Positions 36,464-50,545 of a DNA stretch of 64,000 nt are shown here, piece after piece. Source of the DNA: Acanthochlamys bracteata (Eukaryota > Streptophyta > Magnoliopsida > Pandanales > Velloziaceae); assembly GCA_019914995.1 (NCBI GenBank), contig CM034127.1, positions 6,138,001 to 6,202,000 on the forward strand, in the 5' to 3' direction. Below the pieces are notes generated by a model. It did not search any database. It was not told the origin of the DNA and saw nothing but the letters and a program-made list of their open reading frames with translations. The stretch's first letter is position 1. The number at the start of each line of letters is the position of its first letter. The translations under genes and the position numbers were made by a program.

Positions 36464-39400
36464 AGTCTGGTGGTGATAGTGATAGTAATCTTTCTTTGCT
36501 AAAGGGAAGAGGAATTGGGAACAAGGTGGGCATGCACTGAATGTTTTTAGTTTGGGACTTTTTGGCCTTTTGCTTGGAGGCATGTGGGTTGGCAATGGCA
36601 TCTATCATCTTGCTAGGAGGGAAGGTTTTTCAAAGAAAAAAATAAACAAGCCTCTTCTTTCCGGCCGTAGTGCTTCGGGTGGGAGATGCTCTCTGTTTCA
36701 TTTGTCCCTCTCTCTATATAACAGCTGTTCATGGGGACGCTCTACTGCTCAAGTGTAGGTAGTCCAGGTTTCAAACTTTCAAGATATTCTTTACATTATA
36801 GAAAACTTGTTCCTCTCTTTTACTTCCTTTGCCTCTATTGAAGTTATTCACATGAAAATTTTAGTGAAACAAGTTTGAACTTATTTTGCTGTTAAAGAAC
36901 TAGTTTACGTTGGCAAGAACAATATCCATAGAACCATAGTTTACTGCATGCTAATAATTTGTGTTTGGCTTGGCAATAATTCGATGGAATTGGATTTGGT
37001 GAAATATTTTTGGATAAACAAGAATAACTCTTTAACATTTGTAATTCATCTGGGAGGAGAATGGTGGCTGTCGAAGTTGGCCGACCTGTTTGTTTCTCTA
37101 GTTTTTGCAGACTCCAATGAGGTGGAATAAAGAGGGCAAGTTCCAATACAGGAACATTAATACCACCAACAGACACTTTTTAAACTTATTTACTACACTG
37201 CATTCATTGTTTGTTTTACCTGGTTCTGCTTGCTGGCTGGCGGCAATTTTCACTTGACCTCTATGACTGGAATTGAATGCAACCCACTGGACTCCAATAG
37301 CAAAAGCCATTAAAACTCTGTACTCTTGTAACAAAAAAAAAAAACTTTGTTGTTGGAAACTTCTTGCCTTCATTTATTCATTTGTAAGTGTGTGAAATGA
37401 ATGAACATGAATGAATGCCTCTCAGTTCTCACTCTCTGATGATGGTTTTGTTTGTTTGAACTTTAAACTGGCCGGATGCACATAGATGGGTCGTTCGTAT
37501 GAGAAGTTTACCAGTTTATTTCGAAGCAGATCTTTCTGAGATGATATTGGCGGGCGGTCATGCCTAGGATTTGCCATATTCGAAGGTTTTGTGAGTTGGA
37601 GCTTGTGCCAGGCCATGGGTTCCTGATTAAGGATCAAATGAACGGTAGCATTCCGGGCCATGCTTGAAAAGATTGAATTGGTGTTTGAAACTATTATTTT
37701 GGGTCTAATATGAGTGTATTGCGATTGTGTTTGAAACTATTCCTATTGGGGAGTTTTTTTTCTTAAAAATAATTGACATTGCAGGAATTTTGAATCCATA
37801 TTACTTCTACCGTAAATTATATTCCTTCACGTGCCTTAGACTCATAATTTTCTATTTTTAGGTTTCAAATTCAAACTCTAAAGTATATGCAACGTAGATT
37901 TCAAAGCCCACAAGACATTCCAGGCCCACTACACCTTGCGCATCCGGAGCCTCCATCATTGCAGCCTTCACATGACCGACATATTCCTTCCTTTGACGGA
38001 ACAACGCCGCAAGAATGATTGGACTCTGCAAAGAGTAGTTACCACACTGTCGCACATCCCCTATAGACAACGTACTTCACCGAAGAGGCGAATCAGTGGT
38101 ATCGGATTTTTGAACGAGACTAGCAGCAACACTCCTGTAAGAAACTCTCCTGTGTAATGCTACACCGCTTTGGCCCTATGGCTTTGGCAACCTAAACTTT
38201 GCATGCATAGTTTTCGGGGTTTTTGGCAATGCCTCACTTTTTTTTATTTCAAAAAAAAAAATTTCATGTATTCTAATAAATATTTTATAATATTTAATTT
38301 TAAAAAATTTGAAATATATGTGACATTTTATAAATTAGAAATATATTTTGTAACTTCTTCATCCCATTCTTATTAGTTTGGATTTATGAGTCGATTTCGG
38401 GTCGACCTATTTAATAATCCATCAAATTTGTTCAATCATAACCCAACTCATAAATTTATACAGATCCAAATTAACAATCATAACTTAACTTATTTAATAA
38501 CCAGTCAAATTCGGATCGATCCATTTACTAATTATAATTATTAAGTTTTAATTCTACACTTTCAAACTTAAGTGAAATTATAAAATCAGTTGAATGAACG
38601 TGTACGATATTTTTGGTGAAGAGATATGGTGAGTAATGTCAAAATGTGAAATCATTAATATTTTCATTGGTCCTTAGAATGTTCTAAGGAACTTTTTTAA
38701 TTTTATTTTTTGAAAATATTGTGGCAGCTGAAATTTATAATTATAAATACATAATAGTATTTTAAATAAAAATTTTGATAAATATAGCTAACTGATAAGA
38801 ATTTGATAAAAGTTTTTCTACAAAATCTAAATTCGTCATTAAAAAAATATCTACATAGTAATACTTTCGATAATATTATAATTTAATCTTACACTATTTT
38901 ACTAAATTATGAAAGTAAAAGATTAATTATAAATATAATATAATTTAATTTATAAATTATTATTATCGATTCTTTTTATTGTTAAAATTTTATTATATGG
39001 TAAAAAATCTATGAAATAGTTGTTACTTCAGGAGATTGCAATTCAAATTAGTAGGTCAATTTAGATCAACTCGAATCGCCTATTAAATAACCGAAACAAA
39101 TTTGTTCAATTCTAAACAAACCCATATAGTTATACAGATCAAAATTTTAGCCTAATCCGAATTAAATGGTCGATTTCGTGTTGAATTTTTGAATCGGATC
39201 ATATATTACCACTTCTAATTTTGATCTCAGAAAGATAGAGATTATTAAAGATTTCAATAGACTTTCCTATTGAACTCGATCCAAACTTGACACATATCAA
39301 AGATGTTTTAACACAACCAAAAGTTATGAAATTGTTTGGGAGAAGTTTGGAGCTACTAAACACGTGTCACGAAAAATAGAAATGGTAGAAAGAGCTGATA

Positions 39401-41185
39401 ATATGAATGACACCTAGTCTCTCTCACCCTTAATATCCATTCAAACTCTTTTGGATATCTCTAAGGTAAATTCCGTAACTCATTGAAATATTTTTAATTT
39501 ATTCAACAATATAGATAGGTTATTATTTACGATTATATTTTAAATATTTTTAGTATTCAACATTAAAATATTTTTAATATATTCAACGATTATATTCAAG
39601 AGAGATAATTGTAGAAAATATTCTGAAAGATATTCACCCGAGAGAAAAATTTTCAGATTTATATTACTAACCATATATTTTTCACATAGTTGCGACTATG
39701 ATAAGGGCATTCATCAATCAAATCTGAATGTTCTTGATATATTAAAGAAGTCTTATTAGATTCTAAACGGATTAAGAGTATGAACGTAAAGTTAGACGCT
39801 CTTCATAAGGATTTGACTTGAAAGATAATAGCGTTACTAGGAAAAAAGGAAACAAGATGGTTGTACATGATGTATACAATCAAACATGAAACAGATAGAA
39901 TAATCGAGCAATACAAGGTTAGTGGCCAATAATACTTACAAACTTAAGGAGTGATAATCACGAGACGTTTGTACTAGTTGAAAAATTATATCATCATGGT
40001 CTTTGTTGTCTTTAGCGGTCAATCCTAATTAGAAAATATAAAATGCATATGATTGGCACTTATAATAATTTGATTAAAAAATATTATTTGTATAGTAAAT
40101 TAGAAAGAAAATGTATATAAACTTCCATCTGTGTATAATATATAAGAAAGAGCTAACTATATATACAAACTGCAAAAAATCATTCTATAGGATGAAGTAG
40201 TTTTCAAAATTAATTACCATGTAGTTCTAAAGCACAATAGCTAACATTTTAATTAATCAAGTCTTAAATAGAAAATTTATGACTTCAAGTTTGGTATTAG
40301 TGATATTCTGTACCAACTTGAGGAATAGTATGAGTGTAAGTGAATATATAATGAATATATAAATTAAGTTGTACAGTTATGCTAGAACTTCTCTTAAATA
40401 GTTAAGTTAGATTGAGATAGAATAGAATAAAAGTGTATAGAACAAAATGGAATAAAATTGAATGCTTTTTATCTCTATAATCTTAAGCTGGCCGTCTGGC
40501 TTGCTCCTATGCAACTATGTACGGCCACATAGATCGCCGGATTTCTTGAAGATGTTAGGCGGAAACCACCATTACCTCAAGCATCTAACAAAATGGTGCT
40601 TCTGACACACGGGCAAAATCAGTCTAATTTCTGCTTCTTCTTCTCATCGTTTTTAATTGTATATGAAAAATAAAAATAAATGAAACTTAAGAGAATTTTT
40701 GTTGTTGGGGAGGGCAGCAAGCAGCTAGACTGGGGCCAAAAGTTTGGTAGGGACATTCAGATTAATGCTGCGTTTGACTTATACTAAATGGTCATTACAG
40801 CCATGGAAAGGAAAAAAAACAAAAAGCAAAAGAAAACGATAGAGCTCAACTGAAGCTCCAAGATGTTCTACTGCTGGAACTCATGCAGTTTTGTTTCTGC
40901 CACTTAATACTGTTTTCTGCTTTGGGTTCACTGTTAGTCAGTTTTCCTGCAAGTAATTGATGTCGTCTGAAGAGTGCATGCATGCTGTGGTTGATATTGT
41001 TGGTGTACAGAAGCATGACAAAAGCATCGAAATAGGATACAGTTGGGGTACCCAAGAAACAAAAATAGTGGATTGTAAGGTACTGCCTTACAAGGAAGAG
41101 TTGGTGTACCTAGAAACTGTGCGCAAAATTATCATCATTTCAAGTGAAAGAAAAATCTTAATCAATTAATATCTGCAAAAAAACA
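36464..41185. other. 3' flank and spacer without a recognised gene
   Basis: Up to about 37400 this is probably 3' UTR or downstream transcribed sequence of the PDLP gene. At 38380-39210 there is a repeat-like block in which GTCGATTTCG and 'TTATTTAATAA' words recur about 780 bases apart, resembling a worn transposon or solo repeat. The remainder (39210-41180) shows nothing I can name; short frames at 37422, 37858 and 40957 have no family resemblance. Confidence 0.4.
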
Positions 41186-41755
41186 TGATATAAATAAGGG
41201 AACAAGACGATATTTAGAGGACGAACAAGGTGGGAAAAGTCTGAACTAGATGAACAAAATAGCTAAAATAAAAAATAATATTCCACACTTGTTTTAGTGT
41301 CATCTATGAATTTATAAGCCTTGCTACTACTCCAAGACAATCTAGAATTTCTAATCTAATACACTACTTGTATAGAACCTAAAAAACTAATGAAACAAGT
41401 AACCAAATAAGAAAAGAAATTCTACAAGTGATACGTCACTGGTGGCCTTTTGGTAACCGACTCTCAGAACCCATCTGTTCCTAAGGAGCCTCTTGGTATT
41501 GTGACTTTGCATGGACTCTGAAATTCCTCTAGTCCATGTCCTGGGTAGAATAAGACTTCTGAAGTGTTTGATTCAAATTTAAAGACTTGCTTAGGCCAAT
41601 GGCAATGAATGCCACTTGGATGCTAAATGACCCTAGGCATCGAGTCACTTGCAGCTTCTGGCTACTTGCACCCAGGGCAAGTAGCATGGATTGAGCTAGC
41701 TCGATGCTTAAGTCATCGTGGTCGATCCATAGCACTAGGTACTCCATTTGCAACA
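41186..41755 (-). repeat. 3' LTR of the Gypsy element
   Basis: Begins TGATATAAATAAGGGAACAA on the plus strand and ends TCCATTTGCAACA, so it has TG...CA ends on either reading. It aligns along its whole length with 44805-45391. Confidence 0.88.
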
Positions 41756-42029
41756 TTCTCTTCCTCTCCAGGACAGGACTCGTCCTCAAGTCCTTGAACT
41801 AGTGCAGAGTGGCCAGCAGGTAATATTTCAACAGTTGATGCCTGAGCAGGCAAGATCTCAGAAAAATCAGGAGGTGCAAATCTGCCATCCTTGAGTTGAG
41901 AAATGTGAAAAAACTAGATGGATGCGTGATGATGAAAGTAATTCCAGGCGATAAGCCACTGGACCAATACAACCAATGATGCCGAAGGGGCCATATTAGC
42001 GATAGCATAGTTTATTGTATCTCCTAGCA

Positions 42030-42749
42030 TTAACAGATGACTGTTTATAAGGTTGCAGCTTCAGAAAACCCCGATCTCTCACTGAAAATTTCAGCTCCCG
42101 ACGGTGTTTATCCGCTTGCAATTTCATCCTTGACTGAGCACGAAGAAGATGAAACTTCAACTCCCTTAAAATCACATCTCTTTCTCTTAAACTGGAGGCC
42201 AAGCTCATCAGATTTAATAGGGCCAGATGCATATGAAATTAATGGGGTTGATGGTTGCCCGTAAACTGCCTCAAATGAAGTGGTGTTAGTGACTGAGTTG
42301 GTGCTCGTGTTATAAAAGAACTTAGCCCAATGAAGCCAGCGCATCCAATGTTTTGGATGCTCCCCTACAAAACATCGTAAGTAAGCTTCAAGGCCCCGGT
42401 TTACTACCTCTGACTGACCATCTGATTGAGGGTGATATGTAGTGCTGAGATGCAGTGACGTACCTTACATTTTATTGAACTCCTGCGAGAAAGAGCTTAA
42501 GAAGACATGAGCCCTATCTGAGACAATAGAAGATGGAGCACCGTGTAGTCGGACTATTTCTCTGGCGAATGCATTTGCTACTTGGACAGTAGTGTATGGA
42601 TGTCGTAATGGAATAAAATGAGCATACTTCGAGAGACGATCCACCACTACCAAAATAACATCACGTCCATCGGGTAAGGGCAGCCATTCAATGAAGTCCA
42701 TGGAAATATCAGTCCAGATTTTGTCAGGGTTGGTTAAAGGTTGAAGCAA
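42030..42749 (-). pseudogene. Gypsy integrase fragment
   Basis: The longest piece (42465-42749) reads TDISMDFIEWLPLPDGRDVI, then VVVDRLSKYAHFIPLRHPYT and IVSDRAHVFLSSF, the DD part of the retroviral-type integrase core. The downstream part (42108-42344: WLHWAKFFYNTSTNSVTNTT, then FEAVYG) continues the family pattern after a frame break. It is inactive. Confidence 0.85.
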
Positions 42750-43063
42750 CTCAGCAGGTTTAATGACAAGGACTTAGTTCTTACACACGTGATGCATTCC
42801 TTTATGTAACGCTGGACATGCTTTGAGAGACCCGACCAATAAAGTTGATGGCTAATGCGTTTGTAAGTTCTAAATTGCCCTCAATGTCCACCTACGGCTG
42901 AGCTGTGAGCATCAAATAAAATTTGTTGTCTCAATAACAAGTGCTTTAGAATCCACAATCGGCCATTATGGGAAAGATACCCGTGGAGTAATGACAATTC
43001 TGGATGGCTACCTCTAGGGACGACCTGAATCATACTTTGGATGTCTGGATCATGCTCCTGAGC

Positions 43064-43261
43064 TTAACGTAAGTCTTGCCAGAATGAGGACCGAAGAGTA
43101 GAGATGGCTGCACAAGAAGCTTGCTGGCACCTGGACAAGGCATCAGCTACAACATTTTCCTTACCTGCTCGGTACACAATTTGATAATCGTATCCCATTA
43201 ACTTCACTAGCCATTTTTGCTGAGCTGCAGAAGTAATTCGCTGCTCTAGTAAATATTTCAA
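43064..43261 (-). pseudogene. Gypsy RNase H fragment
   Basis: Reads YLLEQRITSAAQQKWLVKLM, then GYDYQIVYRAGKENVVADAL-SR, the end of the Ty3/Gypsy RNase H domain. More RNase H-like sequence lies upstream to about 43450, broken by stops. Confidence 0.85.
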
Positions 43262-43593
43262 GCTTAAGTGATCCGTTTAGATGATGAAGCGATGACCCAG
43301 CAAGTAGGAGCGCCATTTCTGGACGGCTAATATCATCGCCAATAGCTCCTTCCCATAAGTGGACTTACTAGCTGCAGAGGAAGAAAGGAATTTGCTGAAA
43401 AATGAGATTGGTTTACCGTCCTAGGACAGAACCGCACCCAAACCAGTGCCAGAGGCATCTGTCTCTACTGTAAACGGCTTAGAAAATTCTAGAGGAGCTA
43501 GCACAGGTGTGGTTGTCATGGCACGTTTGAGCTGCAAGAAGGCATCATTTGCAACAACAGACTAGCAGAATGAATCATTCTTACGAAGCTCAG

Positions 43594-44244
43594 TCAAAGA
43601 TGCGGCAATAAGGCTGTAGTACTTGACAAAATGACGGTAATAATTCGTAAGGCCCAAAAAGCCTCGCAAAGCTGTTTGGGAAGTAGGAACAGGCCAGTCC
43701 TGTATTGCTTGAACTTTAGAAGGATCCGCTGAAATACCTTCTGCGGAAACTCTAGCTTATTGGCACCAAATTGACACTTGGAGAGGTTAGCATGGAGTCT
43801 ATTAGCCTGCAGCAAGGATAAAACAGAGGCAAGGTGTGCCAAGTGCTCTTGCCACGAAGAGCTATAGACAAGTATATCATCAAAGAAGACAAGCACAAAG
43901 CGTCTAAGGTATGGGCGGAACACATTGTTCATGATAGCTTGAAATGTGGCCGGTGCATTAGTTAACCCAAAAGGTATTACTAAGAACTTATAATGACCAT
44001 TATGAGTTCTAAAAGCAGTTTTATGTGTGTCTTCTTCCTTGACCCTAATCTGGTGATCCCTTGGCATACATTGTTGAAAATCCAGTGTGCCTATAGGATT
44101 TTGGTAAGTTGCTGCATTCGAATAAGAGGGTGCCATATGTTGGTGTCGCAAAGCGAGCGGTACAGTATTGTTGTTGCGGTTATGGTTGGTTTCGTGGGAA
44201 AGTTGAGCAGCAGTAATAGGCTCAAGTAGAAGATCTTTAGTCAC
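43594..44244 (-). pseudogene. Gypsy gag remnant joined to reverse transcriptase (deletion junction)
   Basis: The first part of this frame (MTKDLLLEPITAAQLSHETN) is low-complexity gag-like sequence. It passes straight into the palm of reverse transcriptase: FLVIPFGLTNAPATFQAIMN and LVFFDDILVYSSSWQEHL, with FFDD at the catalytic site. The protease and fingers part expected between them is absent, which marks an internal deletion. It shifts frame after ANKLEF. Confidence 0.85.
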
Positions 44245-44666
44245 TAGATTGGGTAGCAGGAGTGGTTGTGGATAGGTATATGTTTGTATGTGGTTGAGTG
44301 GATGAATTTGTAAGGGTGGTAGCTAGTTTGGTGTCGAACTAGTGCTTGTCTAGTTGTCTGCAACTGGATATAGGCTGTGGCGGATGTGGAAGAGGATGCA
44401 GCGAGGTTGTGGACAGGGTGATTGCCATAAGAGGGCTGGGTGGGTGGGGCTAGAGGTTGGTTTAAAGTAGAAGGCATGTGTGAATTGGGTGGTTGAACCA
44501 AGGTTTCTGGTGCTGCACTATGGTTGATTTTATTTGTTTTGCCAATAGAATTCACCACGCGTTGCATCTCAGCAAGATCTGCAGTCAAGCGTGCTATGCA
44601 ACTAGTAAAATTAGCGGCCATAAAGTTGAATTGCTCCCTCAAATCTAGTTCATCCGCTTGCTGCAT
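44245..44666 (-). pseudogene. Gypsy gag 5' fragment
   Basis: Frame of about 140 codons with a helical start (FNFMAANFTSCIARLTADLA) and a proline/serine/glutamine-rich remainder, as in the N-terminal part of plant Gypsy gag. Ends in a stop just before the gag-RT junction frame. The call rests on position and composition. Confidence 0.5.
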
Positions 44667-44804
44667 AGACTAAGGAGCCAATGGTGACTGGGGAGCTCTG
44701 AGGAAGTTACCAGGATCCACTAATTGTTGTGAATTGCTAGAATTGTGTGACTCTGGAGCAACCGAGTTAATGTTCTCCAGAATTAACCTGTCTTTGATAC
44801 TAAA

Positions 44805-45391
44805 TGATATAAATAAGGGAACAAGATGAGATGTAGAGGATGAACAAGGTGGGAAAAGTCTGAACTAGATGAGAAATTAGTTGAACAAAATAGCTAAAAC
44901 AAAAAATAATATTCCACACTTGTTTCAAGTGTCATCCATGGATTTATAAGCCTTGCTACTACTCCAAAGCAATCTAGAATTCCTAATCTGATACACTACT
45001 TGTATAGAACCTAGAAAACTAATGAAACAAGTAACTAAACAAGAAAAAAAATTCAACGAGTGATATGCCACTGGTGGCCTCTCGGTAAGTAACTCTTAGA
45101 ACCCATCTATTCCTAGGGAGCCTCTTGGTATTTTGACTTCGCATGGACTCTGGAATTCTTCCAGCCTATTTTCTAGGTAGAATAAGACTTCTGAAGTATT
45201 TGACTCAAATTTAAAGACTTGCTTAGGCCAATGGCACTAAATGTCACTTGCATGCCAAGTGACCGTAGGCATCGGGTCACTTGCAGCTGCTAGCTACTTG
45301 CACACAGGACAAGTAGCATGGCTTGAGCTAGCTTGATGCTTAAGTCTTCGTGGTCGATCCATAGCACTAGGTACTCCATTTGCAAAAAACA
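44805..45391 (-). repeat. 5' LTR of the Gypsy element
   Basis: Direct repeat of 41186-41755, with small indels (for example an extra GAGAAATTAGTT near 44870). Its outer end reads TCCATTTGCAAAAAACA against TCCATTTGCAACA in the other LTR. Confidence 0.88.
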
Positions 45392-48300
45392 TCTACATGA
45401 AACAACCTTATTTAAACTAAAAACTACATGGAAAATCGAAAATTACAAATTTCAACTTTACTTGGACTTGGCCAAAAGGGCAGAACACCAATATATTAAG
45501 ATGATACTGTCATATGAAAGGAACATGAAATTGAGATACCATGACAAATTTGAACAAAGAGCGCTCTCTATTCTCTCTTTATACCCAAAACCACCAATAC
45601 AGAAACCTAAATCAAGCAATACCTGGCAAGAGTTTCAGTATTTGATGAATAATAATTACCTTAGTTATTACATAATGGAACTCCATGTAAGGAAAGTTCA
45701 AGATAGTATATCCTAATCGTGAAGTTATGATTCGCCTATGGTATAAATAATGATCTTATGCATTCTCGCAGCTAATCGCCAGTCCAAAGTAGAAGTTAAT
45801 AGCTTAAGAGAAAAGCTACCTGTAAGAAAATTAAGAATTCATTCAAAAAAAATAAAAAAAAAGATTACAAAACCATAACTTGCTAAATTAACATAGAGAT
45901 CTAATTCAAAGTTGAACACATAGACCTCTAACTCAAAGTTTCTAAAATTAACCTCTTGACAACATCAAAAAATTCAGTCCTTAAAGTTTGGCTATACACT
46001 AGTATGCATCATTAAAAATACTAGTCTTCAATTAGACGAGAGTAACAACTAAGCTTTAAACTCAAATTACCAAAAAAGATAGATTTCCCAAAGCCTTCTA
46101 ATAAAGAAACCCCTCATAATTACTTGAACTCAAAGTAGGTAATCCGAAGTCGCTTATTGCTAACTTCTTTGAAGCATGTAAACAAGTTAACCTCATCTTT
46201 ACTTGAGTGGTGTCTAACGCACATTTCAAGCCCAATTTCATGCAGCAGTTTAGGTTTCAGAAGATCTCTAAGCTTATATGCAAAGCAACACCGTCAATGT
46301 CCATGCAGTACTATAGCCATGCAAATTCTTAGTACTCCTAAGAATATAAAGCCTAATGACGAAAAATAACCTCTCAGTAATTTCTTTTGAGCATGTAACA
46401 TATATTACATCACCTCTACGTCCGTAGCATCCGACATACTTGAGCCTAATTTCATGAACAAGTATATATGAACCTGCATGATTCTTGGCTTTATATATAA
46501 ATACAACACAAGATTTCAGCAATATAGTAATTAAATTTTTTTATTTAAGCAACTCACTAAGGGTTTTCAATTATTATATATATGAATACATTTCAGCAAC
46601 TAGTTTTTCCTATGCTAGGATAATCCAACAGGTTTCATTCAAAGGGGCAGATTGTTTAAAAGTTCCATTCAGCAGATCACGATCATGATGCTAAATCAGA
46701 AGAAAGAAAAAATGCATGACACAAAAAAATGCAAAACTACTTAATATGAACCCTAGATTACGATCACGATCTTATAATACCTAATCAAATAACAAAAATA
46801 TTTTAAAACTTACTTTAAATTTCAGCCAGATTGTCGATTTTAAAATGAATAATAAAAATTCAGTGACGAAATTGAAGTAGAGCGTGCTTGAAATCCTTCG
46901 AATACTTGAAATCTCGACTTCTAGAGAAGTGAAAATAAATTGAGAGAGAGAAATTCTAGTAATTGGCAAGGAGAGGAACCAAACGTGTTCTCGGAAAAGA
47001 ATGAGAGAAATCTTACATGAGAAGAATGAATGAGTGAAGATGAAATGAACACAAAGAGCAGGTTGTCACAGTACGGCTATTTTGACTTTTCTTCCCATCC
47101 TCGTTAGCTTGATAAAAATATTTTTCATCTAAATAAAGGTCCTTATATATAAGATAGGTCTAGAATATTCTAAACATTTAGAATATTAAGATAAATATAG
47201 AGTATTGTTGGAATACACAAATAGTTTGGATACTAGTCGAGGTGAAGATCTTTTTATATGATATTATGTAAAAATTTTCTGAATCAATTATTCTCCACCA
47301 TTTAATCAAATTAATCTCGACCGTCTATTGAAAAGGTGCAATAGGTATAAATAACATAGCAAAGCTCTCATGTGTAACCCACCAAGTAAAAGATTTTGTA
47401 ATTAAATAAGAGTTGTAACCAAGCTAAGTACCATAAAACTTCATTTTCAAAAAGCTCGCTTTTTCAAGTGTGACTAGTGGTGTCAGATCTAAGATTTGGT
47501 TAAGGAGATGATAAGCGGAAGCGATGTTACTATTAATGAGGAAAGAGAGAGTGAAAGAAAGAGTCTCGAGTACAGCCGACAACGCAAAGAAAACTGTAGG
47601 GAAGTAATGGTGGACATGAAAGAGAGATTCGTTGAGGTAGAGTTTGCTATGACCGATAGAGTAGATCAATAATAGGAGTTGGGCTGAAGAATCAAGAAGT
47701 TTGAGAAATGATAAGAAGAGCTTCATGAGAGAGCTCATTAGATATTTGTAATTGTGAACATAAACTTCTTGAGAGCTCATTAGATAGCTATGGAGCTGGT
47801 AAAAAAATATCAATAACATCCTACTGGAATTTTTTAATCAGACTTATCAATTCAAAAGTCTCACAACAACAACAACAACATCTGAACATATTTCTTGGTC
47901 AGACAACATCTGAGCTGAAAAATATAAGTAACCACAATCAACTAAAGAAATTTTATTCCATAAATAACATCTATGGCAAATTCTAAACAATTAACAAAAC
48001 AAGTTTTATGCTAGAAACATCAGTAGACAAGCATTCAATCTAAGAATTGAAGTAACAACTAAGAATTGAATTTAATTTGGCTCATGATAAAAGTGTAACA
48101 CGTAATAAAATATCTAAAAACATCAAGAGAGATCGGTAATCTCAAATCGGTAGAAAATAACTAAAAATTTATTGGAACTCTCAAGTTGATTTTGATAATA
48201 ACAATAAATTAAGAATCATGATTTATATTGGACTAATAAATTAAGATTAAGTCCTGCAGGATTAAATAAATCAAACTTATTTTACTTACGGCAGACAACA

Positions 48301-50355
48301 CTAACAGCTATTGAACAGCCAGCTGCTCTGCCACTGTCAATCAAGCAGCATACAGAACAGATGACCCTATAGTAACAGCCAGCCATTCAACTATTGAAGC
48401 ATATGAAGACTTTTCTGTAACGCTCAAAAACAGAGGATTGGGTTCAACAACAAAACTCCTGCTCAAGCCCTTCATTTCAAGATCTTTGGATTCACATTTC
48501 ACTGAAACAAGTCAGATGATATAAGATCTACAACGAGCAAAAATTCATTCTCTTCATAAAAAGAGAAAGCTCAATGTTCAAGAAAAGAAAAGAGATTATA
48601 CAACTAAGATTGACTAATCAAATCAAGCTGGCGAAGTCAAACCAATCCAAAGCAGACAACCTAGAATGCATTAAATTGGGACAAGCCAATTCAGCTCAAA
48701 AATTAAAAACAACAATTCAGCTGAACCAATTCTAGGATCACTGGCGGGTAAATTTAAATTTTCTTCCACATTGTATTTAATGCCTATGAAGATCTTGCAC
48801 CAGAGTAGCCGAAACTGATCGTGGAAGCGATTGATTAACCGCTGAATAAACTGCTCCTCTCCGTCTTGAAAATCTACCAATGCAAAAGGGCGCCAACGAT
48901 AATCTTCTTCAAGGGGAAGAAATCATCCTGCAAAGAAATGAAAGTCTATAAAAAGGAAAATAGAGGAACAAAGAAGCGTGGCGATTAACGAACGAAAACT
49001 CAAAAACTCAACTGCTCTACAACGCTAAAATCACTTAAATAAAAATTGAAATCTTGCTGCTGATCACACAGAAGGCATCATTCTCAGTAACCAGTTTGAT
49101 CATCTCAACAGAAAACTCCTGAGAATATTCATTCACTATGAGATAAATCCTGTGCCTAACCTTTATTTTTTCTTTTAACATCATGCAGTTCTGTGACAGA
49201 ATACTCGAGGCATCTGGTAAAGAAGCTCGGTTGGAGCTTAGTAAAAATTTTTAAGCTTTGTAATAGAACTAGCATATCAACAAGAGGTACAGTAGTGTCC
49301 AGTAGGCTGTGAAGTATTATTTTGGTGAAGAAACACTTTAAAAATAAGTGTGCTTGGTGAAGCGCTTTGCTCTTGATGTATATGTAACTTATTAAAAGTT
49401 TAGTAAAAATTTAACTTTTAAGATAAAACATCCATAAATATAAGTAAAAAAATTTATCGAACCACGTAAAATACTCAAAATATTTTTTATTTAATCTAAA
49501 TCGTCATATATATTTTAATTTTCTCTATCTGTAAATTATAAAATTACTAACAGCCGACTGTATACTTGATGTCTATTGAATCATTAAGTATTACGAAAAT
49601 TTTATTTATCACCTCAATTTATTTCTTTCCCTTTGAGTTGACATTATTGGAGATTCAATAAAATTTATTTAAAATAATAAGAGAGTTAGTAGACGATCCT
49701 CATCTTGGATCCAAACGGGATAGCCGCAGCCGCCCTAGTAGGAAGAGAAAGAAACAAAAAAACCACGCTGTGCCCTCGCTAGGGTTTAAGGCTGAACAAG
49801 GGAACGCTTCCATTGCGAGATAGCAGCGATTGGAAGAAGCAAACTAAAAAATAAATTAGCATGATCGATATTAGGGATAGAGAGATCGAGAGAAGGGATC
49901 GCAAGGAGAGCAAAGGCGGAGATCCAGCCGAACGAGAAAAGAAGAATTGAAATCAGAAAAAAGATGTAAACTAGAGCGCTGATGAGAAAAGAGTGAAGGT
50001 AGGAAGATGGACAACATAATTTTTGTAACTAAACATGGACAAAAAGATAATTTTGCAGGATAGAAAAAGTCCATTCGTGGCTTACTTTAAAAGCATCAAA
50101 TCGATGCTTTTTTTTAACAAACAAACAGTTTGTTTGGACAAAAAGCATCGACTGCCAAATAAGCTTTTTATTATTTTATATTTTTTTCAATCAAAAGTAG
50201 AAAAAAAATACGGTCAAATATGTTCATTGTAACCAAATAAGTATTTTAAATTTTCGTTTACAGAAAGCTCTCTCTTTAAATTGTTCGTCTCTCCCTTAAC
50301 TCTCTTTTGCTATAAAGTTTTTAGTTATTCAGATAATTAGATTCGGAGACAGATT

Positions 50356-50545
50356 CGTTTGGATAGTACTTATTAAATAAAGTTTTTTTAAAATAAAAAA
50401 TATTTTTTTTTTTTAAAAATAAATTCTATTTATTTATTAAAAAATAATAATAATAAATAATAATAAAATTTTAAATATAATATTTTTTATAACATTCTAC
50501 ATATTTAAACAAATTCTGTAAAAATTATGAAAATTTTATTAAACA
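50356..50545 (+). repeat. MITE family A, copy 8
   Basis: Begins CGTTTGGATAGTACTTATTA and continues with the AATAATAATAATAAATAA and TTTTATAACATTCTACATAT blocks. The right end is worn. Confidence 0.5.

Larger units (their letters stand above)
41186..45391 (-). mobile_element. Internally deleted Ty3/Gypsy LTR retrotransposon
   Basis: The element is read on the minus strand: 5' LTR 44805-45391, internal region of only about 3.05 kb, 3' LTR 41186-41755. Just inside the 5' LTR, the minus strand reads TTTAGTATCAAAGACAGG, a worn version of the initiator-Met-tRNA primer site (GTATCA-AG core). Next to the 3' LTR is a purine tract GGAGAGGAAGAGAA. Pieces of gag, reverse transcriptase, RNase H and integrase follow in Gypsy order with many stops. 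The internal part is much shorter than a complete element, with protease and the front of reverse transcriptase missing. LTRs differ by many substitutions and small indels, so the insertion is not recent. I see no clean target-site duplication. Confidence 0.9.

Noticed and set aside
41529..41789. Possible chromodomain (LERKRMLQMEYLVLW) reading into the Gypsy 3' LTR
   Set aside because: It crosses the purine tract and lies mostly in the LTR; the other LTR has no such frame, so the resemblance is probably chance.
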